Shown piece after piece: positions 36,056 to 37,053 of a DNA stretch of 37,053 nucleotides. Numbering within the stretch: position 1 is the stretch's first letter; each line of letters begins with the position of its first letter. This stretch comes from Spirochaetota bacterium (lineage in GTDB: Bacteria; Spirochaetota; UBA12135; COTS27; JAFLEE01), in NCBI GenBank assembly GCA_017302015.1, contig JAFLEE010000054.1, positions 1 to 37,053 of the forward strand, in the 5' to 3' direction. The notes below the pieces were generated by a model that was not told the DNA's origin, ran no database searches, and was given only the letters and a program-made list of their open reading frames with translations. The translations under genes were made by a program, and so were the position numbers.

Positions 36056-37024
36056 TCAATGGCCGGGTTTGCGTTTGCCGGTTTCCCGCGGGGTGACGCC
36101 CCGGTAGCGCCGGTAGATGCGGTGGAAAAAACTCAGGTCGTTGAAGCCGACCTCGTGGCAGACGTCGGTGACGGTCATCCCCCCCGCGGCGAGGAGTTCG
36201 GCCGCGCGCTCGACCCGCCTGCGATGGAGGGCCTCGAGGATCGGCCGACCCCGCTCCGCCTTATAGCGCTTCCCCAGGCGGTCCTTGGAGAGACCGACCT
36301 GGGCCGCGAGCACGTCCAGGTGCAGGGGCTGGTCGTAATGGCGCTCGATCAGGCCGTCGATGTAATCGGCGAGGCGGTGGCGGATGGAACGGGTGAGCTG
36401 CTTGTAGCCGACGCGGCTCAGCCGCACCAACATCTCGAGGAGCCGATGGCGCACCACGGTATGCCAAAGCGGCGCCTTCTTGCGCGCCTCCGATTCGAGG
36501 AACTCGGCGTCGCGCAGGAACTCGCGGGAGCCCTTGTCGAAGACGAAGAGATTATCGCGCTCCTCCGGCGGCAGGGAAGACGGAGGGAGCGACGGGCCGC
36601 GCCCGCCCCGGGCCTTCGCGGAGGGATCGAAACGGCGGTCGAAGAAGCAGAAGAAGGCGTAGTGGTCGGAGAGGCGGTCCAATTCCCCGTTGAAGAGTTC
36701 CGGGAGGAACAGGAGGTTGTAGACGACGAGTTCGTCGCTGGCGATGCGGTAACTCGTCCAGTCGTGGGGATGGACGAGAAAAACGCTCCCGGGCCCCAGG
36801 GGATATTCGCGTTCATTCACCAGGGCCTTGCCGCTGCCTTCCAGGATGAGGGTGAGTTTCCAGAACTCGCGCTGGCGCTTGGACTCATCCTCGAATTGGC
36901 CCCGCTTCAGGCGCACCCGCGTGATGGCGAAGGGGAAATCTGGGGAAAAGAACTCGGCGGAGCGGAACACCCGCTGGTCGGGGGGGAAGGGGTGGGGGGC
37001 CGCTTGGGGCCGGGATCGGGGCAT
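36056..37024 (-). CDS. AraC-family transcriptional regulator with cupin sensor domain
   Basis: 322 residues. N-terminal 20-130 is an AraC-type cupin (REFWKLTLILEGSGKALVNEREYPLGPGSVFLVHP), then a variable helical middle with a Gly/Pro/Ser-rich insert (about 137-153). The C-terminal 100 residues hold the double helix-turn-helix: HLDVLAAQVGLSKDRLGKRYKAERG and GMTVTDVCHEVGFNDLSFFHRIYRRYRGVTPRE (each split within the motif). Typical for sugar-responsive activators. Target unknown; the nearest gene downstream is the DAHP synthase, which seems an unlikely target, so it may control genes beyond the window edge. ATG at 37024 has no upstream sequence long enough to judge a promoter. Confidence 0.9.
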   Translation of the reverse strand: MPRSRPQAAPHPFPPDQRVFRSAEFFSPDFPFAITRVRLKRGQFEDESKRQREFWKLTLILEGSGKALVNEREYPLGPGSVFLVHPHDWTSYRIASDELVVYNLLFLPELFNGELDRLSDHYAFFCFFDRRFDPSAKARGGRGPSLPPSSLPPEERDNLFVFDKGSREFLRDAEFLESEARKKAPLWHTVVRHRLLEMLVRLSRVGYKQLTRSIRHRLADYIDGLIERHYDQPLHLDVLAAQVGLSKDRLGKRYKAERGRPILEALHRRRVERAAELLAAGGMTVTDVCHEVGFNDLSFFHRIYRRYRGVTPRETGKRKPGH

Positions 37025-37053
37025 GCCACCGCAGTGTACCTTGGCCCGGGATT

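Overview
The window is a GC-rich (mostly about 63-78% by eye) stretch of chromosome from a Gram-negative-type bacterium. Evidence for an outer membrane is a PorV/UPF0164-like barrel candidate, a lipoprotein and several signal peptides. Consensus sigma-70-like promoter elements (TTGACA-17-TATAGT) occur. I cannot name the phylum. The mix of a UPF0164-like outer membrane protein, FecR protein, M6 protease with a FlgD-like C terminus, STAS/GHKL pair, two-subunit 2-oxoglutarate:ferredoxin oxidoreductase, B-type succinate dehydrogenase and class II DAHP synthase points to an under-sampled lineage (spirochaete-, Fibrobacter- or PVC-like candidates), not a proteobacterium. No tRNA, rRNA, CRISPR array, transposase or phage gene was seen.

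Layout. 1-2363: a truncated exported repeat-type protein, a STAS-domain protein with a near-perfect promoter, and a divergent GHKL-ATPase-like protein. 2431-6970: a LacI-type ligand-binding domain without a DNA-binding domain, then glycerate kinase and gyrA (gyrA first, coupled, minus strand). 7073-13061: a tight six-gene plus-strand operon for FecR protein, lipoprotein, M6 metalloprotease, outer-membrane barrel, a prenyl-synthase-like protein lacking its Asp-rich motif, and a sugar epimerase. 13110-15808: a PilZ protein and a second TIM-barrel isomerase (minus), head to head with a COG2509 FAD protein whose start codon overlaps that of its neighbour. 15809-16434 is a low-GC gap before a beta-carbonic anhydrase. 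17125-20549: ackA-pta. 20550-21673: a foreign-looking island, in which a low-GC GNAT gene is bracketed by two inverted copies of a strongly folded repeat of about 210 bp. 21658-25022: icd-sucC-sucD (minus). 25333-34598: sdhCAB-gltA-CBS-korA-korB(CBS)-DUF454 (plus). 34611-37024: class II DAHP synthase and an AraC regulator (minus).

Together the right half encodes citrate synthase, NADP-isocitrate dehydrogenase, 2-oxoglutarate:ferredoxin oxidoreductase, succinyl-CoA synthetase and succinate dehydrogenase, next to acetate kinase/phosphotransacetylase and carbonic anhydrase. This is a central-carbon island in which the 2-oxoglutarate step uses ferredoxin. Aconitase, fumarase, malate dehydrogenase and ferredoxin are not in the window. 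The most interesting candidate systems are (1) the kor operon, where KorB carries a C-terminal CBS pair and a free CBS-pair gene precedes korA, suggesting direct nucleotide sensing by the enzyme, and (2) the paired covarying folded repeats around the GNAT gene.
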